Notes: generated from the sequence alone by a model not told the origin. A DNA stretch of 64,000 nucleotides from Kappaphycus alvarezii (GCA_002205965.3 NADL03000512.1:1240001-1304000); one strand, 5' to 3'. Counted from the first letter of the stretch, positions 1 through 11,976 are shown. Made by a program: numbers and translations.

Positions 1-967
1 AGCTGCAGCCTTCCTCGCCTCCAGCGCAGCGTCCAACAGGCTGTGTGCAGCCCTCCTCCCAGCGGCAATTACGGATCTCTCAACGTACCGAGACATCGTC
101 GAGGCGCACCAGATTTGGTCCCTCTCTTGCTCCCAGTCCAGGATTATCCCCTTTAGTGCCCTCTGCTCAAACAAAACACCATCACAGAAGACACTATCGG
201 ACGCCATCCACGAGCGGGTGCAAGAGGAGATCGATGTGGGCGACAATAGACGGCAGGCCTTCCGTGCCTCCATGGGGCTCCCCGGCGCGAAAGATTGGGT
301 GTACTGCACCCCATCTCCGGGCCTTAAGACTAGCATTGAACCAAGAGAATTCTCAATATGGTTCCAATACTATTGCCAAGTCCCGCTCTTCCTCCGGAAA
401 CACCATGCCCCAAGCGGAACTGCCCCGAAACTCTCGACTGTTTCGGCGACCATCTGTTGCACTGCTACACGGGGGCGAAAGGACGCGAAGACACGACTGT
501 CAGGTTCGTTTATTGGCAAGCGATCTCATGAAAGCCGCGCGACATCCAGTCATCGAGCCGCGAGAAGGGGTCCACCGCACAAGACCCGATATCCGCGCAA
601 TGGGACGAACGGGCAGAACAGACCTTTCTGTGTCACCTTCGTCAACCCCCTAGCGCCCTCGAACAGGAGAGTGAGGACATTCAACCCACTCACCTCGCTT
701 AACGCGGCAAGAACGGCGAAACACAGAAGATACGAGTCCTTTATCGCGTCTTCCGCCGGAAGTAGGCTAGTGCCCGTCCCTATCTCTACCCTCGGGGGAT
801 GGCACCCGGACGCCCACGCGTTGCTAACCGACGTCGCACGCAACGTCGCTACGAGGGCAAGGGAGACCTACGCAAAGGTCAAAGAAATCTTATCACAGCG
901 TCATGCCGCAGCAGCAGTAATGTCCAACGTAGCGTGCCTGTTGGCCGGCCTCCCGTCAGTTTTCTAG
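1..967 (+). mobile_element. LINE (non-LTR retrotransposon) C-terminal fragment, frame-broken
   Basis: The window opens inside a non-LTR retrotransposon. Three + frames together carry the tail of the polyprotein. It has a Cys/His segment around 405-480 that reads DCFGDHLLHC in one frame, then an R-H-D motif and RHPVIEPRE (about 490-570), and RPDIRAMGRTGRTDLSV (about 575-640). It ends with GGWHPDAHALLTDVARN (about 797-848). Cys/His knuckle, RHD, EP and RPD..D in this order fit the zinc-finger plus restriction-like endonuclease end of site-specific-type LINEs; that endonuclease assignment is inferred from motif order. The reading frame changes at least twice, so this copy is dead or the sequence has indel errors. 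The RT lies outside the window. A related RT-bearing copy lies at 52034-55680. Confidence 0.6.
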
Positions 968-1055
968 CGTTTTGACGTCTTCCTGCCATTTCTTTATATT
1001 GTAAGCCTTTACCATCACGACATCCCTCAGGGAACAGCTGACCATATTTTTCATG

Positions 1056-1082
1056 CATTAAAAACACCCCAAATTTCCCCCC
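1056..1082 (+). repeat. Dispersed motif CATTAAAAaCACCCCAAATTTCCCC, copy 1
   Basis: The motif is CATTAAAA, then a short spacer, CCCAA, a T run, and a C run. Similar copies on the same strand lie near 28126, 58423, 59471, 61133 and 61471, with weaker ones at 41711 and 43516. Function unknown. It may be the conserved end of a short transposon family. Confidence 0.55.
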
Positions 1083-1156
1083 TGTACACTACTGTATAGC
1101 ACAGTGCGGAACTATCCCGTTCGTCATGACTAGGGAAATTAATTTCGGGGAATTAA

Positions 1157-1192
1157 TGACCTAGCTGGTCATAATTATGACTAGCTAGGTCA
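1157..1192. repeat. 36-bp near-perfect palindrome
   Basis: The segment starts TGACCTAGCT, is centred on TCATAATTATGA and ends AGCTAGGTCA. Both halves pair except for one mismatched pair. It could extrude a cruciform or mark a decayed inverted-repeat element. Confidence 0.75.
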
Positions 1193-1480
1193 AAATATGA
1201 AGTCATAGTCATAATTATGGCTACAACTTTATAAATTACTTATGAGGTAAAAATTCCTGTTTCGGCCTGAGGGAATTAAATTACCCGGTAATACAATATT
1301 ATTTTATGTTGTAAATGGGGGGTTAATTTACTGTGGTAGATATGTGGGTTGGTATTTTTATTTATTTATTTGTTATTTATTAAGTGCCTGTCATGGAATA
1401 ATTTTTTTATTACCGGCCATCACTAGTTCTGTTACAGAAACGGTGGCCTTGCGAAAGAGGCGATGCGGGCTTGCTATTAT

Positions 1481-1547
1481 CTCGCAATGTGAAATTCTTG
1501 CACTACCGCGCTGCTGTCAGATTGCAAGGCAGGAAAGTCGCAGATGA
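1481..1547. repeat. Conserved stem-loop repeat, copy A
   Basis: CTCGCAATGTGA, a centre containing CTACCGCGC, then ATTGCAAGGC and CAGATGA. The ends CTCGCAAT and ATTGCAAG pair as a stem with one G-T pair. A diverged copy with the same stem and centre lies at 11796-11866 in the same orientation. It could be part of a diverged LTR, a SINE or a structured RNA. No tRNA B box is visible. Confidence 0.55.
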
Positions 1548-1665
1548 GCTTCCTCCAACTGGTAGCACGGGGGGCTCATTCACGGTAACAGATATGCTGG
1601 CCTAAACCCAGTGACTTGTGGTGTGCAGGCATGTGAATGTTGTGACAGGTGCCAATGGCATTCCA

Positions 1666-1683
1666 CTCTACCAGCAGGTAGAG
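1666..1683. repeat. Small perfect hairpin CTCTACC/GGTAGAG
   Basis: A 7-bp perfect stem with an AGCA loop lies 13 bp before the breakpoint where the duplicated phosphoesterase segment begins. Confidence 0.6.
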
Positions 1684-1696
1684 GGAGGCCAGCAAG

Positions 1697-2460
1697 CAAT
1701 TCGAGCAGTTCGCTTCTACCCATCTGACTGTATCAATATTTTTCATTTAAAACACAGTACGTAGGCAAAATCCGCGAATTCTCCAAAATACTCGCAAAGA
1801 CGGAACTCGCTATAGACCATCTTAACCAGCAACGTCCTTCTGCGATCATCCATCTTGGTGACATTGTCGACGGCAATGAAACCTTGGACCAAACCCGCTC
1901 TGATCTGGAGCAGGTTCTTCAGCGCCTGAAAAAGCTCCGTTCTCCATTGTTTCATGTGCTTGGGAATCATTGCTTAGAAGCAGGGCGCGATTACCTCTTT
2001 GATAAGTTGAAACTCTCCAATGGCTCCTACTACTGCCATGACCTCTCCCCATTTTTGGTGACTCATTGTACTGGACACTGTTGATAAATCTATTCAACGC
2101 GTAGGGGACAGCCCATGTAACAAGCTTGCACATGACTATTTGAGAGAACATGCTGGGGACCCAAACGCAGTCGGCTGGAACGGTGGATTGGGACCTGACC
2201 AAATGCAGTGGCTACGCCATGTACTAGCAGAGACAAAAGAGCAACGTCGATGGGCGGTGGTGTGTGGTCACTTGCCCATTTTAGAAGAGGCGTCAAGTGA
2301 TCAGCATGTTGTTTGGGACGCGCAAGAACTGGAGCAACTCTTGGTTAGCAGCGGTGTCGTTAAGGCGTACTTGTGTGGTCACTACCATGACGGGGTTACG
2401 CAAAGAAAAATGGCATCCATCACGTCACTTTTGAGGCTATTATCGATTCGACCGATGACA
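1697..2460 (+). pseudogene. Partial duplicate of ADPRibase-Mn-like metallophosphoesterase
   Basis: This is a second copy of the gene at 17840-18862. It starts inside the intron (CAATTCGAGCAG) and stops at GATTCGACCGATGACA, so it lacks exon 1 and the C-terminus. The retained intron 3' end shows that DNA was copied, not mRNA. Calcineurin-like metal-binding motifs are visible in separate frames: HLGDIVDGNE, VLGNHC, VCGHLP and CGHYHDG. It has frame breaks around 2050 and 2130. Most differences from the other copy are one-base homopolymer changes. Without the DIQYAD metal site of exon 1 it cannot make an active enzyme. Confidence 0.85.
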
Positions 2461-3600
2461 GATATGGTCTCAAATGGGCCTAAATTAACGACTTTCCACT
2501 TCTGGAGGGATTTTGTGTGTGCTTAGCAATTTATTCACATAAATCATAATCCGTTTACCGAATGTTTGACAACGTTTCTTCCGATTACAGTAGTATTCGG
2601 GAGGAATGGTGACAATTCATGAAAGGACTTTACTTTCCAAATATTAAACTACTCAGATTTTTCTGCACCTAGCAAAGCACTCAATGTGCCTGACGTGGAA
2701 CATCCGGTTAGTTCTTAGCCGTATTGTCAGTCTGCAGTGTACACGATAGATACTCAATGAAGTAAAGTAAAGATGAATAAATGTCAAATTCACTGTACAA
2801 TACTGCGTCCTGTACAGATATCGTACTGTACTGCCATGTTCAACCCAAGTGAATTCTGAAAGAGAAAAGATCTCGTTTTCCGTTAAATGAACTAAATGGA
2901 GCTGGCTGGGTGATGGATTCGCCCAAAGAGGAATTAATCTCCCTCTAATTGTTTTTGGGAGGCTCAAGCTGTTATTTCTTCCGTATGTCTGCTCTACAAT
3001 TCTACAATAAAGTTGAAGCTATTTATGAGGGTCTTTCAACGTTGTACAAGAAATCGAAAGCGCAGAGAGAAGAACTCAAATAACCTGCAGGAGTAAGTCG
3101 GTATATGAATGATTTCCCCGAGCTTGCAGACATAAATTGTTGTTTGGTATTTGACCTTCTCCGTGGATATTTTGAAGGAGCTACTAATGTTATGCTTCTT
3201 TTGCTTGGAAGCATTCGATTTACCATGTAGCAGTCGTTTCGAATTCCGGCCTTTGTTTACTATGGTTGAATCAGCTCAAGGTGCCGAAATCTGAGAGCTA
3301 ATGGATTATGTAGCCGTACGTGATGTAATTTTGGCCTATTTGTTCCCTATTTTGCATCTTTCGCCGAACTACCCACCAAATAAAATTAGCGTCCGAATAT
3401 TAATAGCTCTTCATGCGCTGGCTTGCTCTCTGCTGAAGGTTCCGACGGCATTTTAAGACCAAGCTGTCAAATTGGACTTCCCGTTGTCAAGATTTCTCCG
3501 TCAGATCTCATCATCGGTCTTATGACGCTCCCTTCTATTCGTGCGAACATGAATTTTTGAATCTCAGAGCTTGCACCTGCACATTGGTTCAATAGTACTT
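2461..3600. other. Unassigned sequence, no supported gene
   Basis: Only short ORFs on both strands, none recognised. It contains TACTGTAC-type repeats near 2795-2835 (CTGTACAGATATCGTACTGTAC) like those elsewhere in the window. Probably decayed transposon DNA. Confidence 0.4.
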
Positions 3601-5070
3601 CAGCTCTATTCGGACAATAAATCTACCAAAAAAGAAGCTAGTCGACCGCGATGAAATCAAAATCCTCAGCGGGGACTTTATATCCGATTCTAACGTTGGC
3701 GGTCTGGAGCCTTCGAAATCATTGGAAAAAGAACTGGTCTTAAAAATACTCCCCAAAGTAAACCTGCGTCAAGGATCGGAGTGCAGACCAGTGAAGAAGA
3801 TTCCACAGACGAATGAGAAAAGAAAAAATTACGTTACTTCTGAAGGGTCAATTTGCTCACTTGCGAGAAAAACGCAGATGGAGAACAATGGCTTTCTCGA
3901 CGACACAGTAATTTTCGCCTGGATTATAGAAGAGCCACGACTTGCATCCGTCCTGTAGAAAAATTTCTCGAAATAAGGGATAATACTGCGATCTGCCACA
4001 GGGGTCGTGGAATTTTGTCTCTTCACGAAGAGACAAAATGTCAGGAAATCGAAAACCTGTTGGAAGCTGGTATAATTACCCCTGCGTCTTCCAACTGTCC
4101 ATTTCTCGTTGCAATGGTTACCAAGAGGGATTGAATAAACCGCTTCTCCGTAGAATACTGAACTCTTGCCTTTAAATAGAGGCCGACTGCAGGAAGATTC
4201 TAATAGTAAAATTAATACTCAAATAGCTAAAGGTTAGTTCCGTTTTCACGATCATAGATCTATTCAATGGTTATTGAAGATCCACTAAAGTGAAGATTGC
4301 AATAAGATGACGAACTTCTTCAGCCATTTGGATACCTTCAAGGTCGAAGTGATATCATTTGGTCTGTTGAATGCGCCCCTACATTGCAACGCATGATGTA
4401 CTACGTATTTTGCTATATTTCTGTTGTCAGTGTTTCCTTGGAAGACATAGTTGTATTGTACAACTTTTTTGAGGAGCATATCGGACATTTCCTTTCGTAT
4501 TCGAAGATTTAGGAGAGGCGGGCCTGAAACTCAAGATTACGAATTGCAATTTCTCCGACCCGACGTTCAAGATGCTTTTGAACCACATAGATAACAACAG
4601 AGTGCAATTCGATGACGAAAAGGTCAAGGACATAAACGAAGGACCATTTACTACGAATAAGAATGCGCTGCGCGCATTTCTTGGAATTTGGGAGTACCAG
4701 CCCCGTTTCACCAAAACTCTTTGCCTGTATATCTACCGACCCTCATGCTTGCATTTATGAAAAATGAAAACTTGAATCGTCAGAAGAAATTACCATGGCA
4801 TTCGAGAATCTCAAGGAAAGGGTTACCTCCCCACGTGTACTAGCTTTTCAGAGCTTTGAGTCCCCTTAATTTTTAAAAGGATGCTTCAAAAGTCTCTCTT
4901 AGAGCCGTTATATCGTAACCGAAAGGAAAGCAGCAAGATACATCCCGAATAATACAAAATAAAAACGGCAGAACGGAATAATTTCGCCTATAAAAGGGAC
5001 GCACTCGCTGTCATTTGTGCTTTTAAGAAATTTCGAGTTTATTTTCCATATGCGAGAATGTTTAGGTCAG
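3600..5070 (+). mobile_element. Ty3/gypsy pol fragment (RT and RNase H), heavily decayed
   Basis: Reverse transcriptase blocks can be followed through frame changes. EIENLLEAGIITPASSNCPF (about 4048-4107) is the start of the RT domain. Around 4340-4400 a stretch ending SFGLLNAP and QRMMYY is the conserved SPFGL.NAP..FQ.MM block. Next come LEDIVVLYNFFEEHIGHFL (YLDD region, catalytic YxDD degraded to SLED), KVKDINEGP and ALRAFLGIWEYQPRFTK (RT connection). ALAVICAFKKFRVYF (about 5000-5045) is RNase H. The upstream protease is unclear and no integrase or LTR was recognised. It is inactive. Confidence 0.7.
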
Positions 5071-8000
5071 GTTAGGGTCTTACATCGGATATTTTTCCGA
5101 GGTGTTATGCAGAGATTATCACTAGTGGCGCATTCGAGGACTGGTGCTTCCAAAGCTCGGAAATAAATTTCATTGGGAAGGGCCGGATTTGATCTTTTCC
5201 GTAGATGGGATCTGTAAATTTTCGATGGAGTTATCGATGTCAGTGACTCTGCTGATTTCAGTGGGGGCTCTGGGCCTTTTTAGATTCGAGTAAACATGAA
5301 ACATGGCTCACTTTAGAGTACAGGAAGATCACTAAAGCTGCGGTAGACTTTATGGACACAGCTCGAGTCCGTATCGTTGTGAATAGATATCACTCCAGGA
5401 AGGGCCTCTCGAGTGGTCATATGAAAATATAACGAGGTTTACACCATACGCGAGGAAGAAAGTTCATTGTACCTTGATCCCCGACAGATACTGTGTGGTT
5501 TGTCTGAGATCCATTGGTGAATGATCCTTAGAGGAATCATGCATTACGGTAATGTATCATACTTGACGGTTTTCGGCTATTTTTTGGAGGGAATTGAAGA
5601 GCCCGTGAAAAAGTACAGACTTTGTTCTACATGTTTGAATTACGATGGATTTATACTAAATTGGTGAGATATGATATGCCTAAGGTTCTCTTTAAAGCGT
5701 CTTGATATTTCATCCGAGCACTGTTTGCTTCAAATGAATACCGATGCGTAGCAGAGCATGCCCGACTGCGCTTTTCAACCGATCCACAATAATTGAGCGA
5801 ACATCTGTTTTCTTTGTCAGTTAATTGCGTTTTCGTAGATTTATTTTGGAATTTCTATGCATATGAGGATAATCAATTGGATCTCGATGATATATAGCTC
5901 TGCAAAACTTCGGAGTACTTGAAATTGTCAATTTTCGATCTTTTCGTCCGGATTCGCTTCGTGAGAGCATCGTTGCTCTCGAGTAAGGCTTATTTCCCAC
6001 AAGCGCCTGTTTCATCTGAGTATGTGGTGACGATTACATGCTAGGGATGAAAATGCGCGGATCGAAACTGGAAAAAAGTTTCGGAAAGATGGGATTGAGA
6101 ACTTTATTGCTTTGAATAGCGAAGTTTATTTTACTATGTAGGTCAGAAGGGCATTGCAATGTAACGGGCTATCGATGCCCTAGCTTTTTCGGAGAGTTAT
6201 ATATATATGATCTAATTTCGAGATCTAAAAGAGCGTCGAGTTCGTGTCGGAAATGGAAGCGATGTTACGACATGATAGGGAAGAACGAGGTCAATTTTGT
6301 ACTGTATTCGGCGATGCTTACAGAAATGTAACGATGGATAACTATATGCGCGCGACAGTGGCGAAGAAGCAATGGTGGAAGGTATTTAGGCGAAATACTG
6401 GCCGTCGACCGCGAAGATTGAAAAGGAGCAGGTTTTGATGCTCGAGTAGGAGACTGTGGAGTGGCTTGACAATGTCGATGACTGAACAGGAAAATGGGTC
6501 GAATTAAAAGCGACTTGTCAGGAAAACTGTCGCATAAGTAGTGCCAGGGCGACTGACTGAATACAGGGTATGTGAATCGTGCCCATTTAATTTCAATAAA
6601 ATGTACTTATTTTTATTCAAAAACCAGGTTTGCCTACTCACAAAAAGGAGACGTATCTACTCCAGCATAGTCACGGTTGGTCACCTTTGCTTTACAGAAC
6701 AAGTGAAAGGCGGTATTTTAAGTAGTTTCGTCTTTTCTTTTCTTCCATTTGGACTCTTTTCGTTGCAGCATAGCGTAAAACAGTCATACGTACCGGGCAA
6801 TCTGCGGAAACAATTTGTATGCGTATTCGCGGTCGACGTCAAACAACCATCTCAAACTGACCGATTTGAACAATTCATTACACATCGATACCCCTTCTGA
6901 CCTTGCACAACAAGAGCTGCATATAAAAGCGCTTCCACTAATGCTGAATATCATCTCGGTCGATTTTATTTTCCATTTCTCGTAGATCGGTACCAGCAGG
7001 GCAAAATGTTCCGCCAGATTTTGAGGGCACGCAAGTTTGCGTTACAACATTTGCGCTACACTTCCCGGCTGTTCATTGGCTTGGACCTTCTTCGATTCTA
7101 AGATTACTTAGAACGTTTTTGAAGCAATAGTTAAACTGATAAGAAGCAGTTTGGGAGCATCCGTGGCTTTTTTGAGAAAGCGTAAGAATTTTGCGAATTG
7201 GAGTGGAGAATATTTACTCGTTGAGATAAAACTGGTATTTTTCTTTATTTCGAGATCTAAGGCAAAGTATACTTTGAAAGATAGCATATAACGTAGCATG
7301 TCTGTTTTAACTCCAATGATAATTAGCGGAAATTCATACTGTGAGCTTCTGTGAATGGGCATATCGTCTTTCCATCCAACGCAATCCTAACAGAATGCAT
7401 AGGAAAAAAAGATGGGACAGAGCAAAAGAGACTTTGTGGGAAATGGTAGAAGTGAGGTTAACTCAAGTTAGAGGTCGTAAACGTGAATGGTACATAAGTA
7501 CACGACGGTTTCTATACAGAACACAGACAACAGAGCTTCTGTAAACGCTTTTAAGTTCCTATTGATCTTTCCACTGCCTTTTTGAGCGTCCAATCTTTCA
7601 TTGGAGGAGTTTTTGCTTGCTCCACCATGGTTAAACGGCTGAGCTATTCGAGATACAACTTTTTTACCGCTAGAACAGGCCTTTCAAAATTTTCTGTAGC
7701 CTCAAAATATGATACTGAGTCTTTTAACACCGAAGTAAATCCCCAAAAAAGTCTTGTATTTCATAATTTGCAAAAAGATCCCGAATTAGAGATATAGTTT
7801 GTGCTTTGCATTGAAAATACTGTACATGTTAGTGTCTCTGAAACCACCACAATCACCGATATAATTGAGAAATGTGGCAAAATTCTAATATTAAGAAAAA
7901 AATATTCGTAGAATTGAAAATTTTGGATTCAAAACGGGTTTATGACGGCCCTCGCGCGCTATTCCTTAGAATAAATCTAGAAAGATGCAAAAATGTCGAA

Positions 8001-8280
8001 ATCTAAACATACGATGTCTTAATAAGGACTTATGGGATCTTGAAGTCAAACAATGACTTCAAGTTTTTTTTAAAGGTTCCTCACGTATTTTAACCTTTGA
8101 TACAAAAAGAAAACTATTTTCCTCTTGATTAAACTTTAATTTCATTCGTAAAGAAGAAGGGCCGTACTGGATATCAAAACCAAGCCGAAGATGGAACTGC
8201 TGCACAGATGCGATGAGAATAAAAACTTTCTCGAGAGCTTATTCTTCGTTACGAAAATAATTTGACCCAATGAAAAGCTG
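5071..8280. other. Unassigned, probably decayed transposon sequence
   Basis: More than 3 kb of roughly 40% GC sequence with many short ORFs and no recognised domain. The longest (6541-6900 +, 119 aa) is hydrophobic and matches no family I know. The first part may be the lost integrase of the gypsy fragment that ends at 5070. No clear repeat, RNA or promoter was seen. Confidence 0.4.
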
Positions 8281-11200
8281 CGCATGATGCGCTCCGATAT
8301 TCGAAGAGCAAAAAGATACAGGCCGCATTACAAGTTCCGGTGTTTCAGGCGCAGCTTTATGGTATATCTTTGGATATGTTGCAGAAAGTTCCTAGCGCTA
8401 CGCTCAAATCTGCCGCTTTATTCAGCTTTCTTGTTGAGTTTATTTACAATAAAGATATCTTGCCATTTTCAAATGATTATCAACGCTTTTCAGCAAGTTT
8501 TGAATACAAAGGGTGGTTACAGTGAATTGTTGAAGAATTTCGAGACGAGACTTGATGAGCAACTGTCGAAGTTCAGTTTGATTTCAAATGAGTGCAAGCC
8601 ACTGCAATTTCTTTTGACATTCATGATACTCCCTGACTTGAACGGAGAATAAGATTCTACTACCGATGATGTAGCTGAGTTTAGTTATTGGCAATATGTA
8701 TCTGGTTCGAATGCAAGCAATTGTCGCAAGATTCTCAGGCCATTGATGTTGCAAGCCGAAAGCTACCAAGGGCAGCCGTTTCACGTAGGAAACCTGCTCA
8801 TTGAAGGGTCATCGCAATGGGTGGTTGGTCGAAATATGACTAGACACTGCAACGTTTTGCATATTGACCAGTGCATATTTTTGTTACCTGAAGACACCAT
8901 GCACATGTTGACTCCTCTGGGCAAGGTTTTACACACTCATCGACCATTTTATATCTTCATCAGGAAGAGCCAGCCTTCTACAGACGCTATACTCTATAAA
9001 AAACCTTCTGTGCTACCCTGACCGTGCACGCACGCTCTCTATCTGCAACTAGACCTTGGTCAGAGCTAAAGAAGATTGCTCAAAAATTGAATCATCACGT
9101 TTGTGGACATTCCAGTTATGACTATATCAAGCTGTTTTCGGTCAACGCAAAAAGATTTGAAAGGAAGATTTGAAAATCTACTTGTCTGGTATTTTGGATA
9201 TTTTTATTGCCTGCAATGCTTTGGAGTCGCTAAAGGGCGAGAGGTATATCTCTCTCTGCTCCTCGTCACGCTATTTCAATGATACTGTTGTGTGGACCAC
9301 TGTTTTGTTGCAGTCAACAAAATTTTCACACCATAGATCTACGGTAAGGTACTCAGCTGGTGACACTTTAACAGACACGAAGATAGGAAATGCAATTGCA
9401 GAGTTTTAAACTCACTGGGTCAGTCCGTTTTGTTATCTATCCTCCGTGCTCTACGACCTGTCGTTCAGAACGAAGAGTTCCACGACTATTTGGAAAAGGG
9501 TGGTGTCAAGGCCGAACCGATTCCGTTACAACAAGAATATGCTTGAACCGAAAAGTACAAACTCATTCGAAATATTTTCAGTCGCTTGAAACAAGCAAAC
9601 AAAGACGGAGATTCAGTCACCAACCAAATGTTAGTCGTGCAGATAATCGTTATTTCAAACGACCTCTACGGGAGTGATGTTCTATTTACCAAAGAGCTAT
9701 CGAGGAGTTATAACCGTCCAGTGACTTCTGTTAAAGCACCCCTCATAGTTCCGACGCTTTTGTTGACGCTCAAAAGAAGCTATTCGCCAGGAGAAAGATG
9801 GTGTTGATTATGCGTTCTAATGGTGTCGAGGATACTCTTGTTTCTGTTTGTGATTTGTTACAGGTCTCTGTTAAGAAGCCTTTTGAGAAGCGGGGAAAAT
9901 GCTATCGTCTAATCCTTTTCTGTCCGATGATATCAAGTCTAGGACTGTCACTGTTGCTGGATCTAATGGAAGCATTATCAGTGCTGCTATTGAACACTTT
10001 CGAACCGCTATGTCTGGGAATGACTTGGCGCTGGCTTTCCAAGAGTTGAGCGATGCTAGTGATGTTGAACTGTAATTGGTGATAGATGACACTTTTGGCT
10101 ACAATGAAGACACACGCCTGCCGCTTCAGAAGCGAGTTCAATTTGAATATTATTTCGAGCCGCCCGAGTTCAATCCGGATGCAAGAAGCACCAACGTGAT
10201 TCTGCAACCTGATGGCACTGATCCTAATAATTCAAACCCTGATCATGGCCATGAAGAGGATGCTGCCCTCCGGAGACTGATCTGAGAGTTCTCGAGTATG
10301 TTCCACCACCACTTTCGCCGCATAGTTCTCAGCCGAGTATGCGTCCAATGGCTACTCGCCTTAAGAACAATTTGCAGGAGAGCGATGTTCAGATATCACA
10401 GAGTAATGACCTGAACAGCATGGAGCAGGTCGGTATCGATACAAGTTTTGATCGATTCAAGGGCAAAAAGTGTTTGCTTCCCCAGGCCGGAGGCCTCACG
10501 TCTTTTGTTACCGAGAACGATTATGGTAAGGAAGAGGTTTGCCTCAAGAAACACGTACGCGAGTTGAACAAAAAGTGTGTATCAAAAATGCAAACGTCAT
10601 TAAGATTCACGTTCTATACAAGATTAAAACGCTCGACGATGATACACACCTGTATTGAGCCTGAATCACACCGTACGGCAATAAGGACCTTCTGAGGGAT
10701 AATTATAAGACAGATTCGAAGACTTGCTCTCCCGTTGGCTTTCGTATTCTGCTGTCGTTTATGTGTTTCGTTCAACTGGGCCTTGGTCAAAATAGATATG
10801 AAGTCTGGGTTTTTGCAAACTGGAGCCGCACTACGGGGCGTGTATGTCGTGCACCAAGTGAGTGCAAGAACAGAGAGTTTTACTGGCTGCTACTCTCTGC
10901 GTATTGTGGAATTGTCAACGTAAGCGAAAAGTGGCAGCATCACAGTGCCGAAGTATTACGAACCGAAGGATTCACCACGATGATTCAAATTACTCAGCTG
11001 TCCTACAAGCGGGTCAAAAGATGGCTGTGGCTACTTTCTGTTAAGGTTTTCAATGAAATTTGCGTCGCTGGAGCTGTGGAATTGTTCAATGACTTTTTTT
11101 CCCGTGTGTCTCAGAAATATGAAGTTGGAAAAATCGTTCATGGACTAGTCTCATTCAAGTTCAATGAATTATCAATTACCAAATGTATCGGTTTGTATCG

Positions 11201-11340
11201 CCCATGATCCTATATTTGGAAGATATTCACAGAAGACAGAACGTAAGGAAAAGCTTAAATTTGCTAGCGGCACCGCAGTCGCTTTTCGAAGGCCAAGCAG
11301 TGAGAAGAATTTAGTCGAGGATGTTAACTTTTAGATTGCT
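8281..11340 (+). mobile_element. Copia-like retroelement, frame-broken, no LTR recognised
   Basis: Pieces of one polyprotein follow in order. A gag-like stretch lies at 8284-8652. A protease-type block with SSQWVVGRNMTRHCNVLHID lies at about 8808-8875. An acidic linker lies at 10076-10285, and an RT at about 10560-11207. The RT blocks (YGNKDLLR, TCSPVGFRILLSF, MKSGFLQTGA) match the copia lineage common in oomycetes and algae. Stops and shifts occur every few hundred bases. The integrase is not recognisable. No flanking LTR pair was found, though the stem-loop repeats at 1481 and 11796 could be its edges. Confidence 0.6.
10560..11207 (+). pseudogene. Reverse transcriptase region of the 8.3-11.3 kb copia-like element
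   Basis: Two overlapping + frames carry the RT. KIKTLDDDTHLYC and YGNKDLLRDNYKTDSKTCSP come first. IDMKSGFLQTGAALRGVYVV follows, the copia 'DVKSAFLQ' block with its first catalytic Asp. WLLLSAYCGIVNVSEKWQ comes next (the AAYGLVNA..KW block). VKVFNEICVAGAVELFNDFF takes the place of the xVDDI.aG block, where the two catalytic Asp are gone (VFNEI). So the enzyme would be inactive even if the frame were whole. Confidence 0.6.
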
Positions 11341-11795
11341 CGAGGAAAAGGGGAAGTGTACTTTTGCTCGATTGCTGTATTCTAGAAGTTTCACAACTGC
11401 GCGCGTGGTCGATAAACTAGTGGTGATTTGTATAGGGAGGTAGTAGCCAAGAAAATTATCAACAGCTGCCACTCTTTCTTGTGTGAGCAAGGATGAATGT
11501 GCACGTCAAAGGGGTAAAATGGTGAATTTTTTGCCTCTCGTGGAAGTTTTTAAGCAGATGAAAGAGAGAACATATGATGGGTCTCGAAAATTGCTCGCAA
11601 AGGTCGTTGACAAAGAGTATCAATAATTCGGGGAAGCAGTGGGTTATGTGACAAAAGGTGGGTTATCAACTGGTGGCGGTGGAGGAGAGGGTGTTGGTGT
11701 GCTTGCAGTAGGCAGCTTGTCTCCATTGCAGCTTTCCTTCATTAATTGACAGAGACGGGACGGCTAGCAGACAGAATGGTGGGGTCTGCTCTTAC

Positions 11796-11866
11796 CTCGC
11801 AATGTGATCTAATTGCTCTACCGCGCGGCGGTCGAGAGATTGCAAGGCTGATGAGGCACAGATGAA
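11796..11866. repeat. Conserved stem-loop repeat, copy B
   Basis: CTCGCAATGTGA, then CTCTACCGCGCGGCGG and ATTGCAAGGC, ending GCACAGATGA. Same order and same terminal stem as copy A at 1481-1547, with the centre diverged. It lies just 110 bp before the copia-1 LTR. Confidence 0.55.
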
Positions 11867-11976
11867 AAGGCCTCAATGAGATATAGCTTTGAGGTGAAGA
11901 GAGACCTCTTCTAAGCGATTAGCAATATTTATGAAGATGAGTGTGATAATTTACAAATTTCGTAGCCCCTCCTTGT

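Larger units (their letters stand above)
968..1480. other. AT-rich non-coding stretch with palindromes
   Basis: No coding stretch is supported here. It holds one copy of the dispersed CATTAAAA/CCCC motif (1056-1082), a 36-bp near-perfect palindrome (1157-1192) and several TAATTA-type short inverted repeats. It looks like a decayed non-autonomous transposon or intergenic spacer. Confidence 0.5.

Noticed and set aside
45..653. 202-aa + ORF at the window start as a gene
   Set aside because: It is one of three frames of the same broken LINE tail; only the motif-bearing parts are meaningful.
1481..11866. Stem-loop repeat as a tRNA or tRNA-derived SINE
   Set aside because: GCGGTAGAGC resembles an A-box region on the minus strand, but no B box, cloverleaf or CCA-compatible acceptor stem could be drawn.
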